64,000 nucleotides of DNA from JACDAN01 sp963802375 (GCA_963802375.1 CAWDIJ010000009.1:124001-188000); one strand, 5' to 3'; positions 17,602 through 25,604 are shown, counted from the stretch's first letter. Program-made: numbers and translations. Notes: generated from the sequence alone by a model not told the origin.

Positions 17602-18312
17602 CTACGCAGGCGTGGCGGGCGCTTCGGGCTCGGGTGGAGCGTCGGCGGGCGCTTCCTTCGCCGCCCGCAGCCGGTAGTACAGGATCGTCCAGGTGAGCGC
17701 GACGAAGGGCGTCACGACGGTCCCGCTGACCACATTCGAGATGAAGCTCTGGAGCCAGTCGCTGATCGGCAGGAGCAGGAGGCCCAGCACGATGTTGAAG
17801 GCGATGACGAGCAAGATCGTGAGCACGATCACGCCGAAGACGCTCCACGCGTAGCCGCGGACGAGCTCGCGGCTGCGGCTGAACGCCTCGCCCGCGGAGC
17901 GCCCCTCGAGCACGATCACCGGAATCAGCAGGATCCACCAGGTCAGCAGGATCAGGCCCGGAACGATCAGGAGCACGAGCCCGAAGGCAATCCCGAGCCC
18001 GGCAAGCAAGCCACCGACGATGATCGCCGGGAGCTGCGGGCGCACCCGCTCGAAGGTCTCACCGAGAGTCAGGTCTGCGCGCCCGTCGCGGATGTCGTCC
18101 ACCGCCCGCACGAGAGCGCCCTGCACCCAGAAGAGCGCGATGAGCGAGATGATCGCGCCGAGGATCGCGCCGACCCAGGTCAGGACGGCCACGAGCACCA
18201 GGTTGATGAGCGCGACCGCCACGTAGACAACGAGCGCGATCGTGACGAGGTGGCGCCAGTGGGCCTTGAACATCTCCCACGCTTCGCCGATCACTCCCGA
18301 GGTCGGGTTCAC
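17602..18312 (-). CDS. Multi-pass membrane protein, YciC/GDPD-membrane-domain-like
   Basis: A 236-residue protein with about six hydrophobic helices, including LVTIALVVYVAVALINLVLV, IIVGGLLAGLGIAFGLVLL and VFGVIVLTILLVIAF, and a Pro/Ala/Glu-rich soluble tail. The pattern, with WEMFKAHWRHL before helix 1 and a central SRELVRGYAWSVFGV segment, resembles the unknown-function membrane domain found in YciC and in some glycerophosphodiester phosphodiesterases. No catalytic residues are visible. The start is GTG. It is the third gene after rpmB and the receiver gene on this strand, 16 bases from the latter. Confidence 0.65.
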   Translation of the reverse strand: MNPTSGVIGEAWEMFKAHWRHLVTIALVVYVAVALINLVLVAVLTWVGAILGAIISLIALFWVQGALVRAVDDIRDGRADLTLGETFERVRPQLPAIIVGGLLAGLGIAFGLVLLIVPGLILLTWWILLIPVIVLEGRSAGEAFSRSRELVRGYAWSVFGVIVLTILLVIAFNIVLGLLLLPISDWLQSFISNVVSGTVVTPFVALTWTILYYRLRAAKEAPADAPPEPEAPATPA

Positions 18313-18328
18313 GGCGCGACCCTAACGG

Positions 18329-18730
18329 TCACCGCGCGGCTGCGTTGCGGATGGCCGCGACGATGTCGTCCAGCTCCCCGTCCTTCGTGAGGCAGGCGAC
18401 GGCACCGGCGTCGATCAACGCCTCCGTCTCGCGGGCGTTGGCGGACGCGGTCAGGCAGACGACGGCGACGTCAGGGCATTCGCGCCTGAGCACGGCGGTT
18501 GCCTGGACGCCGTCGAGCCCCGGCAGCCGGTAGTCCATCACTACGACGTCGGGATGGTGGTCCCGGCAGAGCTGGACGACGTCGTTCCCGTTCTCGACCG
18601 CGGCGACGACCTCGACGTCCGGCCGCATGCTGAGCAGCATCTCGAGCGCTTCGCGGAAGACACGGTTGTCCTCCACGAGGGCGACGCGGACGGCTACAGC
18701 GCCTTCTCGACCTTCCCGGCCTTGAGACAC
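18329..18730 (-). CDS. Stand-alone response-regulator receiver domain (start uncertain)
   Basis: The protein is a single CheY-like receiver with the acidic pocket in ALVEDN, the phospho-acceptor Asp in VVVMDYRLPG, the Thr in CLTAS and the Lys in CLTKDG. There is no DNA-binding output domain, so it may act by protein contact or as a phosphate sink. The start is odd. The frame has no ATG, GTG or TTG close to the first beta strand; the nearest is GTG 18730, inside rpmB, without a good ribosome site. A GAGAAGG lies 4 bases before a GTA codon at 18697, where a shorter protein would naturally begin. No histidine kinase is nearby. Confidence 0.7.
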   Translation of the reverse strand: MSQGREGREGAVAVRVALVEDNRVFREALEMLLSMRPDVEVVAAVENGNDVVQLCRDHHPDVVVMDYRLPGLDGVQATAVLRRECPDVAVVCLTASANARETEALIDAGAVACLTKDGELDDIVAAIRNAAAR

Positions 18731-18885
18731 CGGGTACAGACGTACGCGCGAGTCGGCTTGCCCTTGAGGAGGATCCTCACGCGCTGGAGGTTCGGGTCGA
18801 AGCGCCGCTTCGTGGCGACCATCGAGTGGCTCCGGTTGTGACCGAAGCCCGGCTTCTTTCCGCAAACTGCACAGACCCTGCTCAT
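18694..18885 (-). CDS. rpmB: 50S ribosomal protein L28
   Basis: A complete 63-residue L28, a late-assembly protein of the large ribosomal subunit. The beginning MSRVCAVCGKKPGFGHNRSH and the later SMVATKRRFDPNLQ are diagnostic. It is the zinc-binding form, with two CXXC pairs (CAVC and CTRC). Many actinobacteria also carry a Cys-free paralogue used under zinc limitation, but none is in this window. The gene overlaps the receiver-domain gene as I have started it. Upstream are the two hairpins that end the riboflavin operon. Confidence 0.95.
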   Translation of the reverse strand: MSRVCAVCGKKPGFGHNRSHSMVATKRRFDPNLQRVRILLKGKPTRAYVCTRCLKAGKVEKAL

Positions 18886-18924
18886 CGGCGCGCCAGTCTA
18901 GCGGACGCCCTTCAGGCGCCCGCT

Positions 18925-18952
18925 TCGCTGAAAGTCTCACGACTTTCAGCGA
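18925..18952 (-). terminator. Strong 12-bp hairpin upstream of rpmB
   Basis: A perfect 12-bp stem, TCGCTGAAAGTC with its complement, closes a TCAC loop. It lies 40 bases upstream of rpmB and downstream of ribH. It has no T-run, so it could be a terminator acting with the next hairpin or a 5' leader structure of rpmB. Confidence 0.6.
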
Positions 18953-19033
18953 CCTTCCGGAAGCCGGGCGGCGCGCCGCGCCGCGCGGCGCCAACGTTGC
19001 CTGCACACGTCGCGTACCGACGTTCGGTTACGG

Positions 19034-19058
19034 GCGGAACGGGCAAAGCCCGTTCCGC
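19034..19058 (-). terminator. Hairpin terminator of the riboflavin operon
   Basis: A perfect 11-bp stem, GCGGAACGGGC with its complement, closes a 3-base loop. It begins 10 bases after the ribH stop codon on the transcribed strand. There is no long T-run, as is common for GC-rich actinobacterial terminators. Confidence 0.65.
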
Positions 19059-19068
19059 GGCGAGGGGA

Positions 19069-19689
19069 CTACTTCGCCGCGGCGCGCAGCTGCTGGAAGA
19101 GGTTCGCCATCTCCACGGCGCCTCGCACGACGTCGCCGACGCGGTCGATCCTGGCCTCGGCCTGCTCGATCGTGTCCGTCGTCAGGACCCCGAAGGCGAC
19201 GGGCACACCCGTCTCGATCGCCGCAAGCTGGAGGCCACTCGCCGCCTCGCCCGCCACGTAGTCGAAGTGCGGGGTCTCGCCGCGCACGACGCAGCCGAGC
19301 GCGACGATGCAGGCGTACTTGCGGGTCTTCGCGAGCGCTATCGCCGCGAGTGGCAGCTCGAACGCACCGGGGACCGGCACGATCGTCACCGACTGGCGCG
19401 AGACGCCCGTCGCTTCGAGCTCGTCGAGCGCATTGGCGAGCAGGCGCCTCGTGATCTCGCCGTTGAACTTCGCGACCACGACTCCCACGGACAGGCCCTC
19501 ACCGTCCGAAGACCCGGTCATCACCCCGTAGCCGGACGGAACTTCGAACCGGCCCGGAGCGTGCTCGGGCGCCGCGGCCTCGTGCTCCGGTTCGGCCTCT
19601 GCGGTTCGCAGCTGCGGGATCTCCGGCTCGGGCTCAGGCTCCGGCTCGGGGCGGACGTTCTCCTTGCGTTCCTCGAGCCGGTCGCTCAC
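19069..19689 (-). CDS. ribH: 6,7-dimethyl-8-ribityllumazine synthase with Glu/Pro-rich N-terminal extension
   Basis: RibH condenses 5-amino-6-ribitylaminouracil with 3,4-dihydroxy-2-butanone 4-phosphate and usually forms a 60-subunit shell. The conserved core begins at GLSVGVVVAKFN and contains VPVPGAFELP, CVVRGETPHFDYVAGE (the catalytic His region) and PVAFGVLTTDT. The core is about 140 residues, but the GTG start that overlaps the ribBA stop (GTGA) gives 206 residues, adding a 55-residue acidic tail with a PEPEPEPEPE run. An internal ATG before TGSSDGEG would give a protein of ordinary length. The coupled start is attractive because rib genes are packed tightly here, but the choice is unproven. 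Confidence 0.9.
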   Translation of the reverse strand: MSDRLEERKENVRPEPEPEPEPEIPQLRTAEAEPEHEAAAPEHAPGRFEVPSGYGVMTGSSDGEGLSVGVVVAKFNGEITRRLLANALDELEATGVSRQSVTIVPVPGAFELPLAAIALAKTRKYACIVALGCVVRGETPHFDYVAGEAASGLQLAAIETGVPVAFGVLTTDTIEQAEARIDRVGDVVRGAVEMANLFQQLRAAAK

Positions 19690-20921
19690 GAGTCGAACCG
19701 TAGATCCTGGTGGTGGAGCTTGTGGCCGAGCCTGTCGCGTTTCGTCTCGAGATAGCGGCGATTCTCGGCGTTCGGCGAGGTTTCGATCGGCACCTGCTCG
19801 ACGACGCGGAGCCCGAAGCCCTCGAGGCCGGTGATCTTCTTCGGGTTGTTCGTCAGGATCCTGATCGTCGTCAGTCCGAGGTCGGCGAGGATCTGGTTTC
19901 CGATCCCCCACTCCCTTGCGTCTGCAGGGAAGCCCAGCTCGAGGTTCGCGTCGACGGTGTCGAGGCCTTCCTCCTGGAGCTCGTACGCCTTGAGCTTGCT
20001 GAGCAGGCCGATCCCGCGTCCCTCCTGGGCCATGTAGAGCAGGACTCCGCGCTCCCCCGCGGCAATCTGCTCGAGCGCCTGCTCCAGCTGCTCCCCGCAG
20101 TCGCAGCGGAACGAGTGGAAGACGTCGCCGGTGAGGCATTCCGAGTGGACTCGGACGAGGACGTCCTCCGCCCCGTCGATCTCGCCTTTGAGGAGCGCGA
20201 TGTGGGTCTTGCCGGTCAGCGTCTCGCGAAAGGCCACGGCCTCGAAGTCGCCGTATGCGGTCGGGAGCCGTACGGAGACCGTGCGCTCGACCAGCTTCTC
20301 GGTGCGGCGGCGATACTCGATCAGATCCGCGACGGTGATCAGCTTGATGTCGTGGCGCTCGCAGAACCCCAGCAGGTCGGGGACGCGCGCCATTGTCCCG
20401 TCCTCGTTCATCACCTCGCACACGACGCCCGCGGGGATGAGCCCGGCGAGCCGGGCGAGGTCGACGGCGGCCTCGGTCTGGCCGGTTCGCTCGAGGACAC
20501 CGCCGGGCTTGGCGCGGAGCGGGAAGATGTGACCCGGCTGGACGAGGTCGGCTGACCCCTTGTTCTGGTCGATCGCCGTCTGGATCGTCCGCGACCGGTC
20601 GGCTGCGGAGATCCCGGTTGTCACACCCTCACGGGCCTCGATCGAGACGGTGAAGGCGGTCTGAAGCGGCGCCTCGTTCTTCTGCACCATCGGGGGCAGC
20701 GCCAGCTCGTCGCAGCGCTCGGGGGTCAGGCAGAGGCAGATGAGCCCGCGCGCGTGGGTGGCCATGAAGTTGATCGCCTCCGGGGTCGCGAACTGGGCCG
20801 CGATGGTGAGATCGCCCTCGTTCTCCCGGTCCGCGGCGTCGACGACGACGACGAACTTGCCCGCGCGGATGTCCTCGATCGCCTCTTCGATCGCCGAGAG
20901 GTTTGTCTCGGTGGTCGCCAT
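19686..20921 (-). CDS. ribBA: Bifunctional 3,4-dihydroxy-2-butanone-4-phosphate synthase / GTP cyclohydrolase II
   Basis: A 411-residue fusion supplying both riboflavin precursors. The N-terminal RibB half has the acidic metal site ADRENEGDLTIA near residue 33 and the MATHARGLIC segment near 53. The C-terminal RibA half has the zinc cysteines in CLTGDVFHSFRCDCG near residue 260 and the GTP-handling EGRGIGLLSK near 305. Both halves look complete. It is followed by ribH with a GTGA overlap and preceded by ribE with a 20-base gap, so the three are one transcription unit. Confidence 0.95.
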   Translation of the reverse strand: MATTETNLSAIEEAIEDIRAGKFVVVVDAADRENEGDLTIAAQFATPEAINFMATHARGLICLCLTPERCDELALPPMVQKNEAPLQTAFTVSIEAREGVTTGISAADRSRTIQTAIDQNKGSADLVQPGHIFPLRAKPGGVLERTGQTEAAVDLARLAGLIPAGVVCEVMNEDGTMARVPDLLGFCERHDIKLITVADLIEYRRRTEKLVERTVSVRLPTAYGDFEAVAFRETLTGKTHIALLKGEIDGAEDVLVRVHSECLTGDVFHSFRCDCGEQLEQALEQIAAGERGVLLYMAQEGRGIGLLSKLKAYELQEEGLDTVDANLELGFPADAREWGIGNQILADLGLTTIRILTNNPKKITGLEGFGLRVVEQVPIETSPNAENRRYLETKRDRLGHKLHHQDLRFDS

Positions 20922-20941
20922 CGGCGCCCATCGTATCCGGG

Positions 20942-21490
20942 CTAGCGGGCACCCCCGACGAGCCTCTCGACGTACTTGGCGAGGATGTCGACCTCCAGGT
21001 TGACCGGATCGCCCGGCTCGAGCGACCCGAGCGTCGTGACCTCCAACGTGTGCGCCACGAGGGCGACCGTGAACGTCTCGTCGTCGATTGCCGAGATCGT
21101 GAGCGAGACGCCGTCCACTGCGATCGAGCCCTTCTCGACGCAGTAGTGGAGGATCTGCGCCGGTGCCTCGACCGTCAGCCGCTCTCCCTGGAACGAGCGG
21201 ACCGTGCCAACGCCGTCGACGTGGCCCTGGACGTAGTGCCCGCCGAGCGGCTCGCCTGCCGCAATTGCCGGCTCGAGGTTCACCGTCTCGCCGAAGCCCT
21301 TCGAGCGGGCGACGGTCTCGTCCATGACGTCGAACGCGAGGCTGCCGTTCTGGGCCTCGACGACGGTCAGGCAGACGCCGTCGACGTTGATCGAGTCGCC
21401 GATCTTCGGCGCCAGCGACGACTCGACGACCAGGCGGCGGTCGGCGAACGAGACGGTCCGCGCCCGCTCCCGAACGATCCCCGTGAACAC
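20942..21490 (-). CDS. ribE: Riboflavin synthase, alpha subunit
   Basis: A 182-residue protein of two internally repeated beta barrels. The N-terminal MFTGIV and the two NVDGVCLTV and AVDGVSLTI segments are diagnostic of riboflavin synthase, which dismutates two lumazines into riboflavin and the pyrimidine precursor. The conserved GHYVQGHVDGVG lies between the barrels. The start is GTG, 12 bases from the edge of a palindromic repeat element that occupies the upstream intergenic space, so the element is in or next to its 5' leader. Confidence 0.95.
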   Translation of the reverse strand: MFTGIVRERARTVSFADRRLVVESSLAPKIGDSINVDGVCLTVVEAQNGSLAFDVMDETVARSKGFGETVNLEPAIAAGEPLGGHYVQGHVDGVGTVRSFQGERLTVEAPAQILHYCVEKGSIAVDGVSLTISAIDDETFTVALVAHTLEVTTLGSLEPGDPVNLEVDILAKYVERLVGGAR

Positions 21491-21502
21491 TCGGCCCAGG
21501 GT

Positions 21503-21667
21503 AGTGCCTCTTCAGGTGATGCTGCCCCGCTTCTGGGTCGCGAGCACCAAGCCAGAGGCCGCACTCCGACGAACCAAGGCTAGGCAGCCTTGGTGAGGAG
21601 GAGGGTGGCGCTCTGGCGCCGCGTGATCGCGGGCCAGAAGCAGGCGTGCATTGCCTGGAGAGGCACT
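21503..21667 (-). repeat. Palindromic dispersed element, copy 1 (165 bases)
   Basis: The element starts AGTGCCTCTTCAGG and ends CCTGGAGAGGCACT, a 14-bp terminal inverted repeat with one G-T pair. Further inward GCTTCTGG pairs with CCAGAAGC, GCCAGAG with CTCTGGC, and ACCAAGGCT with AGCCTTGGT around a 4-base AGGC loop, so almost the whole element folds into one long branched hairpin. A second copy at 25605-25768 differs at about 19 positions, several of them compensatory. The stop codon of the upstream 74-residue gene is formed across its border (TAG uses its first bases). Confidence 0.85.
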
Positions 21668-21890
21668 ATTGGCCGAGGGCGATTGCCTCGATCGTCTCGC
21701 GGACGAGCGGCTGGAGCTGCGGTCGGGAGACGTCCGGCCGGGACAGCTCTACCCTCAGCTCCTCGATCAGGTCCTGCGACTCGGGGCCAACGTCGCCGGG
21801 CTCCGCGAGCGCCTCTCGGACATTGCCGAGTTCGACGTGTCCCGCCAGCCAGCGCGAGAGGGTTTGGATCAGGTCAGGGCTCGTTGACAT
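21666..21890 (-). CDS. Small hypothetical protein between ribD and ribE
   Basis: A 74-residue mostly helical, acidic protein (MSTSPDLIQTLSRWLAG at the start, LVRETIEAIALGQ at the end). It has no family I recognise, no signal peptide and no membrane segment. Its ATG lies inside the last codons of ribD, overlapping by 17 bases, which suggests coupled translation. Its stop codon is created at the junction with the palindromic element, so the present C-terminus may be a truncation caused by insertion of that element. Confidence 0.55.
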   Translation of the reverse strand: MSTSPDLIQTLSRWLAGHVELGNVREALAEPGDVGPESQDLIEELRVELSRPDVSRPQLQPLVRETIEAIALGQ

Positions 21891-22818
21891 AGCCGGTCAG
21901 GAGGACATCTTCTCCCGCGGGGCGGCTGGCGAAACCGCTCAGGCGCAGCGGCGGGGTACCACCCTCGAAGACGGCGGGCCCCTCGCCGGCGAGCCTGGGC
22001 GCCACGAAGACGAGGAGCTTGTCCAGCAGGCCCTCGCGGAGGAAGGCGGCGGCGATCCGGGGGCCGCCCTCGAGAAGCAGCGACTGGACGCCGTCGGCGC
22101 CGAGCGCGGCGAGCTCGTCGCTCAGGGAACCGGTTCGGAGCTCGAGGTCGCACCCCTCGGGAAGCGGCGCCCGGCCGAAGGCGAGCCGGCGAGGCTGCCG
22201 GACGGCGCCGACGTCCCTTGCGTCGAGGCTCGGACGATCGGCGTGGACCGTGCCCATCCCGACCGCGACGGCGTCGGACCCAGCCCGCAGTTCGTGGACG
22301 AGCCGCCGGCTTTCCTCTCCCGAGATCCAGCGCTCGCCCGGGATCGTCAGCCGGCCGTCGAGCGTCATCGCCGCCTTGTAGGTCACGAACGGGCGACCCT
22401 GGGCGACCCAGGTGCGCCACGCCTCGTTCTGGGCCCGGGCCGCGAAGAGGTCTGCGTGCTGGACCTCGACTCCCGCCGCGCGCAGGAGCTCGAGCCCACC
22501 GCCGGCCTCCGGGTTCGGGTCGAGCGACGCCGCGACCACGCGTTTCACATCGGCAGCGACCAGCGCGTCGGTGCAGGGCGGCATGGTCCCGTGATGCGCG
22601 CACGGCTCCATGGTCAGGTAGACCGTCGAGCCTGCAGCGCGCTCCCCCGCCTGATCAAGTGCAAGCACCTCGGCGTGGGGCTCCCCCTTCCGGCGGTGCC
22701 AGCCCTCGCCGACGACCTCGTCGTCGCGGACGACGACCGCGCCCACAACCGGGTTCGGATGCGTGGTTCCGCGTCCCTGCTCGGCGAGCTCGAGGGCCCG
22801 CGCGAGATGCTCGTTCAC
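21874..22818 (-). CDS. ribD: Bifunctional diaminohydroxyphosphoribosylaminopyrimidine deaminase / 5-amino-6-(5-phosphoribosylamino)uracil reductase
   Basis: RibD carries out the second and third steps of riboflavin synthesis. The N-terminal deaminase has THPNPVVGAVVV, the zinc and proton-shuttle motif PHAEVLAL and the cysteines of EPCAHHGTMPPC. The C-terminal reductase begins near residue 140 with PFVTYKAAMTLDG and has SDAVAVGMGTV and SLLLEGGPRIA for NADPH and substrate. At 314 residues it is slightly short but complete. The start is GTG, overlapping the rpe stop as GTGA. Reading rpe and ribD as one long protein is an artefact of the rpe frameshift. Confidence 0.92.
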   Translation of the reverse strand: MNEHLARALELAEQGRGTTHPNPVVGAVVVRDDEVVGEGWHRRKGEPHAEVLALDQAGERAAGSTVYLTMEPCAHHGTMPPCTDALVAADVKRVVAASLDPNPEAGGGLELLRAAGVEVQHADLFAARAQNEAWRTWVAQGRPFVTYKAAMTLDGRLTIPGERWISGEESRRLVHELRAGSDAVAVGMGTVHADRPSLDARDVGAVRQPRRLAFGRAPLPEGCDLELRTGSLSDELAALGADGVQSLLLEGGPRIAAAFLREGLLDKLLVFVAPRLAGEGPAVFEGGTPPLRLSGFASRPAGEDVLLTGYVNEP

Positions 22819-23493
22819 GCGGCCTCTTGAACGAGTTCCTTGTAGGCCTGAGCGATGTCGTCGCGCCCGAAGGTGCTCGTGCCGGCGACGAACAGGCTCG
22901 CGCCCGCGTCTCGGAGGAGCCGGATGTTGTCCCGGCCGACCCCTCCGTCGACCTGGATCGGCTTGCTCCGCCGGGAGGAGGCCGCGCAGGCGTTCGATCC
23001 TCGGCAAGGCCTCCGGCATGAACGGCTGGCCGGAGTACCCGGGCTCGATGCTCATGCAGAGGACGAGATCGAACGGTTCCGCAACATCGGCCGCCTGCTC
23101 CGGCTCGGTCTCCGGCTTGAAGGCGAGTCCGACCTGGAGCTCGTGCTGCCGCGCGAGCCGCGCGACCGCAGCTGGGTTGCGCACCGCTTCGATGTGGAAG
23201 GTGACGCTGTCGCCACCTGCCTCGGCTATTGCCTCGAAGTGCCTCTGGGGCTCCTCCACCATCAGGTGGCAGTCGAGCCGCCCGCCGAGGCGGTGGACCA
23301 GCGGCGCGATCGACTGGAGCACGATCGGCCCGATCGTGATCGGCGGGACGAAGTGCCCGTCGCCGACGTCGAAGTGGAAGATGCGCGCGCCGGCCCGCAT
23401 CAGCGTCTCGATCTGCTCGCCGAGCCGCGAAAAGTCGGCCGCATACAGCGACGGCTCCACCTCGACAGTCCGGATCCAGTCTCGCCACGGCAC
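22815..23493 (-). CDS. rpe: Ribulose-phosphate 3-epimerase, frameshifted as read
   Basis: Rpe interconverts ribulose-5-phosphate and xylulose-5-phosphate and also feeds riboflavin synthesis. The first 175 residues are normal: SLYAADFSRLGEQ, HFDVGDGHFVPP, CHLMVEEPQRH and CMSIEPGYSGQPF give the metal His/Asp set and the phosphate loop. After ERLRGLLPAEQ the frame becomes Arg-rich nonsense, while the +1 frame continues correctly with KPIQVDGGVGRDNI, LFVAGTSTFG and LVQEAA before a TGA that overlaps ribD. The total length is one base over a multiple of three, so one extra base lies near 22961-22972. A real mutation would destroy the phosphate-binding end; a sequencing error is likelier. The start is GTG 23493. 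Confidence 0.88.
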
Positions 23494-23533
23494 GCGTCAA
23501 GCTTACGAGCGGCCATGGCTGCCGCAGACACGA

Positions 23534-23550
23534 CGAGTGTCTGACACTCG
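23534..23550. promoter_or_regulatory. Perfect palindrome upstream of rpe
   Basis: CGAGTGTC, one T, then GACACTCG lies 41 bases before the rpe start in the 124-base gap after rsmB. The one-base spacer cannot form an RNA loop, so a DNA operator is more plausible than a hairpin. Nothing else is recognisable in this gap. Confidence 0.4.
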
Positions 23551-23617
23551 CGCGGCGTTCAAGGATTCACACTTTCGGCACAGGTTGGTCTTGACAGGCC
23601 TCGGGGTCCGACACCGA

Positions 23618-24834
23618 TCAGGTCCCCTCGCGGCGGAGGCGGGCGATGAAGAACCCCGACGTGCCGTGCTTGTGCGGAAAGGTGAGCAGGAACTCGGGCC
23701 GTCGCGGGTGCGCGAACTCCGGCCACTCGCCGTTCAGGGGCTCGACGGTCAGGCCGGAAGCGTCCACGACGTCCTCGTTCTCTGACTTGGCCATGTGCAG
23801 ACCGAGTAGGCGATGGTGCCGCCGGGCTTCACCCGTTCTGCGGCGACGCGCAGGAGCTCCGACTGCAGCTCCGGCAGCGGCCTCGCTCGCCAGCGGAGGT
23901 CCGGCCGGGCCGCGAGGACGCCGAGCCCGGAGCACGGCGCGTCCACGAGCACTCGGTCGAACCCGGTCAGCTCTAGCGGGAGCTCCCGCGCATCGGCGTT
24001 CACGACCCGGACGTTCTCGAAGCCGAGCCGGCGCACGTTCTCCTCCAGCTCCCGTGCGCGGCCGGGATGAACCTCGACGGCGACCACCTCGGACGCGATG
24101 CGGGCGAGCTGGGTCGTCTTCCCGCCGGGTGCGGCGCAGAGATCCAACACCCGCTCTCCCGGCTGGACGTTCACCGCGGCGCCGGCGAGCTGCGACCCGC
24201 GACTCTGCGGCCACACCTCGCCGCGCTCGAGCTCCCCGGGGTCGATCCGCTCGACCACGCGCGCCTCGCCGGTCGCGACGACGCGGACCGCGGTCTCGGG
24301 GGGCTCGTTCTGTGCCCGCATCAGCGCGAGCGCCTCCTCCGCCCCCCACTCCTCCCACCAGGTCTCTGCGATCCAGTCGGGATAGGAGTGCTCGAGCGCG
24401 GCCTCCTGCGGCGTGGACTCGGGCAAGCCCGCGGTCAGGTCGCGGATCCCCTCGGCGACCCGACGGAGGACGGCGTTCGCGAACCCCGCCGCCCGCCTCG
24501 CGGGCGAGGCCTTCACAAGCTCGACGGCCTCGTTGACGCTTGCCCGAGCCGGGACCCCTCCGAGGTATCCAAGCTCATAGGCCCCGAGGCGGATCGCCGC
24601 CCGAACCGGCGGATCCATGGCGCTCGCCGGTCGGCCGCCAAGCTGCTCGATCGCGTAGTCGAGAGTACGCACCATCTGGATCGCGCCATAGGCGATCCGC
24701 TGCGCGAACGCCCGGTCGCGGGCGTCGAGCTCCTTCGCCTCGGACGCGAACGCCCGGTCTGCGTAGGCGTCCTCCTCGAACACGCGCATCAGCACCTTGT
24801 GCGCGACGCGGCGAGCGGGGCTAGCGGAGGCCAC
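23618..24834 (-). CDS. rsmB: 16S rRNA (cytosine-967) methyltransferase RsmB, frameshifted as read
   Basis: RsmB methylates C967 of 16S rRNA using SAM. The N-terminal 140 residues are the NusB-like RNA-binding domain (RVAHKVLMRVFEEDAYAD). The methyltransferase core shows LDLCAAPGGKTTQLA (SAM site), the releasing/catalytic cysteine motifs VLVDAPCSGLG and TIAYSVCT. Directly after YSVCT the reading frame goes to WPSQRT and stops at 23749, while another frame continues correctly with MAKSENEDVVDA and GTSGFFIARLRR to TGA at 23618. The length is one base short of a multiple of three, so one base is missing near 23793-23797. The start is GTG, overlapping fmt by 14 bases. Confidence 0.87.
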
Positions 24835-25603
24835 GCTCGAACTCGTCCAGCGTCATGCGGCGGCCACCCTCGGGCTGCACCTCGAGGATCTCCAGGCGGT
24901 CACCGTCGAGGCGAGAGCGCCAGACGATCACGGGCCGGCCGTGGAGCTCGCCGCGCGCGCCGATATGCGGCGAAAGCGCTCGGATGCGGTCGTGCAGCTC
25001 CTCTGGCGGACGGGACCAGTCCAGCCTTCGATCCTCCGGCCCGATCTTCTCGGCGTAGGTGACCTCTCCGTCCTGCGGCCGGTACTCGGCGGCAAGCGCC
25101 TCCTCGACGAGGTCGGGCGCGAGATCGGCGGCCTTCCCATACACGGCGCCGGCGTCGTCGTCGGGCTCGATCGGAAAGGAGGCGACGGCCCCGACCGGGC
25201 CGGCGTCGAGCTCCTCGACGAGCCGGATCACGCAGACGCCCGTCTCGCGATCGCCGGCCATGATCGCCCGCTCGACAGGCGCCGCCCCGCGCCAGCGCGG
25301 CAGCAGCGACGGGTGGACGTTCAGCCAATCGGCCTGCTCGAGCAGCTCGCGAGGGATCAGCGCCCCGTAGTCGACGAGCACGACCGCGTCGACGCCCAGT
25401 TGGAGCCCGGCGGGCCGCTCGGGCTGCCGCACCGGAATCCCCAGCCGGTGCGCCATCTCCTTGGCCGGAGGCGGGGAATGCTTCCGGCCTCGACCCTTGG
25501 GGCGGTCGGGCCGGGTCAGGACGTACTCGATCGGCCGCCGCGCAGCGAGCTCGGCGAGGACGTCGGCGCCGAACTTGCCGGTCGCCGCGACCGCGGTTTT
25601 CAC
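24821..25603 (-). CDS. fmt: Methionyl-tRNA formyltransferase
   Basis: Fmt formylates initiator Met-tRNA with 10-formyl-THF. The 260-residue protein has the family signature NVHPSLLPRWRGAAPVERAI near residue 90, the catalytic segment GVCVIRLVEELDAGPV, and the C-terminal OB-like domain from about 180. It is shorter than the usual 305-315 residues, mainly in the C-terminal tRNA-binding domain. The start is GTG 25603, one base away from the palindromic element that fills the whole gap to def. Gene order priA-def-fmt-rsmB is a conserved bacterial arrangement. Confidence 0.92.
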   Translation of the reverse strand: MKTAVAATGKFGADVLAELAARRPIEYVLTRPDRPKGRGRKHSPPPAKEMAHRLGIPVRQPERPAGLQLGVDAVVLVDYGALIPRELLEQADWLNVHPSLLPRWRGAAPVERAIMAGDRETGVCVIRLVEELDAGPVGAVASFPIEPDDDAGAVYGKAADLAPDLVEEALAAEYRPQDGEVTYAEKIGPEDRRLDWSRPPEELHDRIRALSPHIGARGELHGRPVIVWRSRLDGDRLEILEVQPEGGRRMTLDEFERGLR

Positions 25604-25604
25604 T

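Noticed and set aside
21874..23493. A single 539-residue Rpe-RibD fusion
   Set aside because: The middle 55 residues are frame-shifted nonsense, while the other frame contains the normal Rpe C-terminus and a stop that overlaps a proper ribD start.
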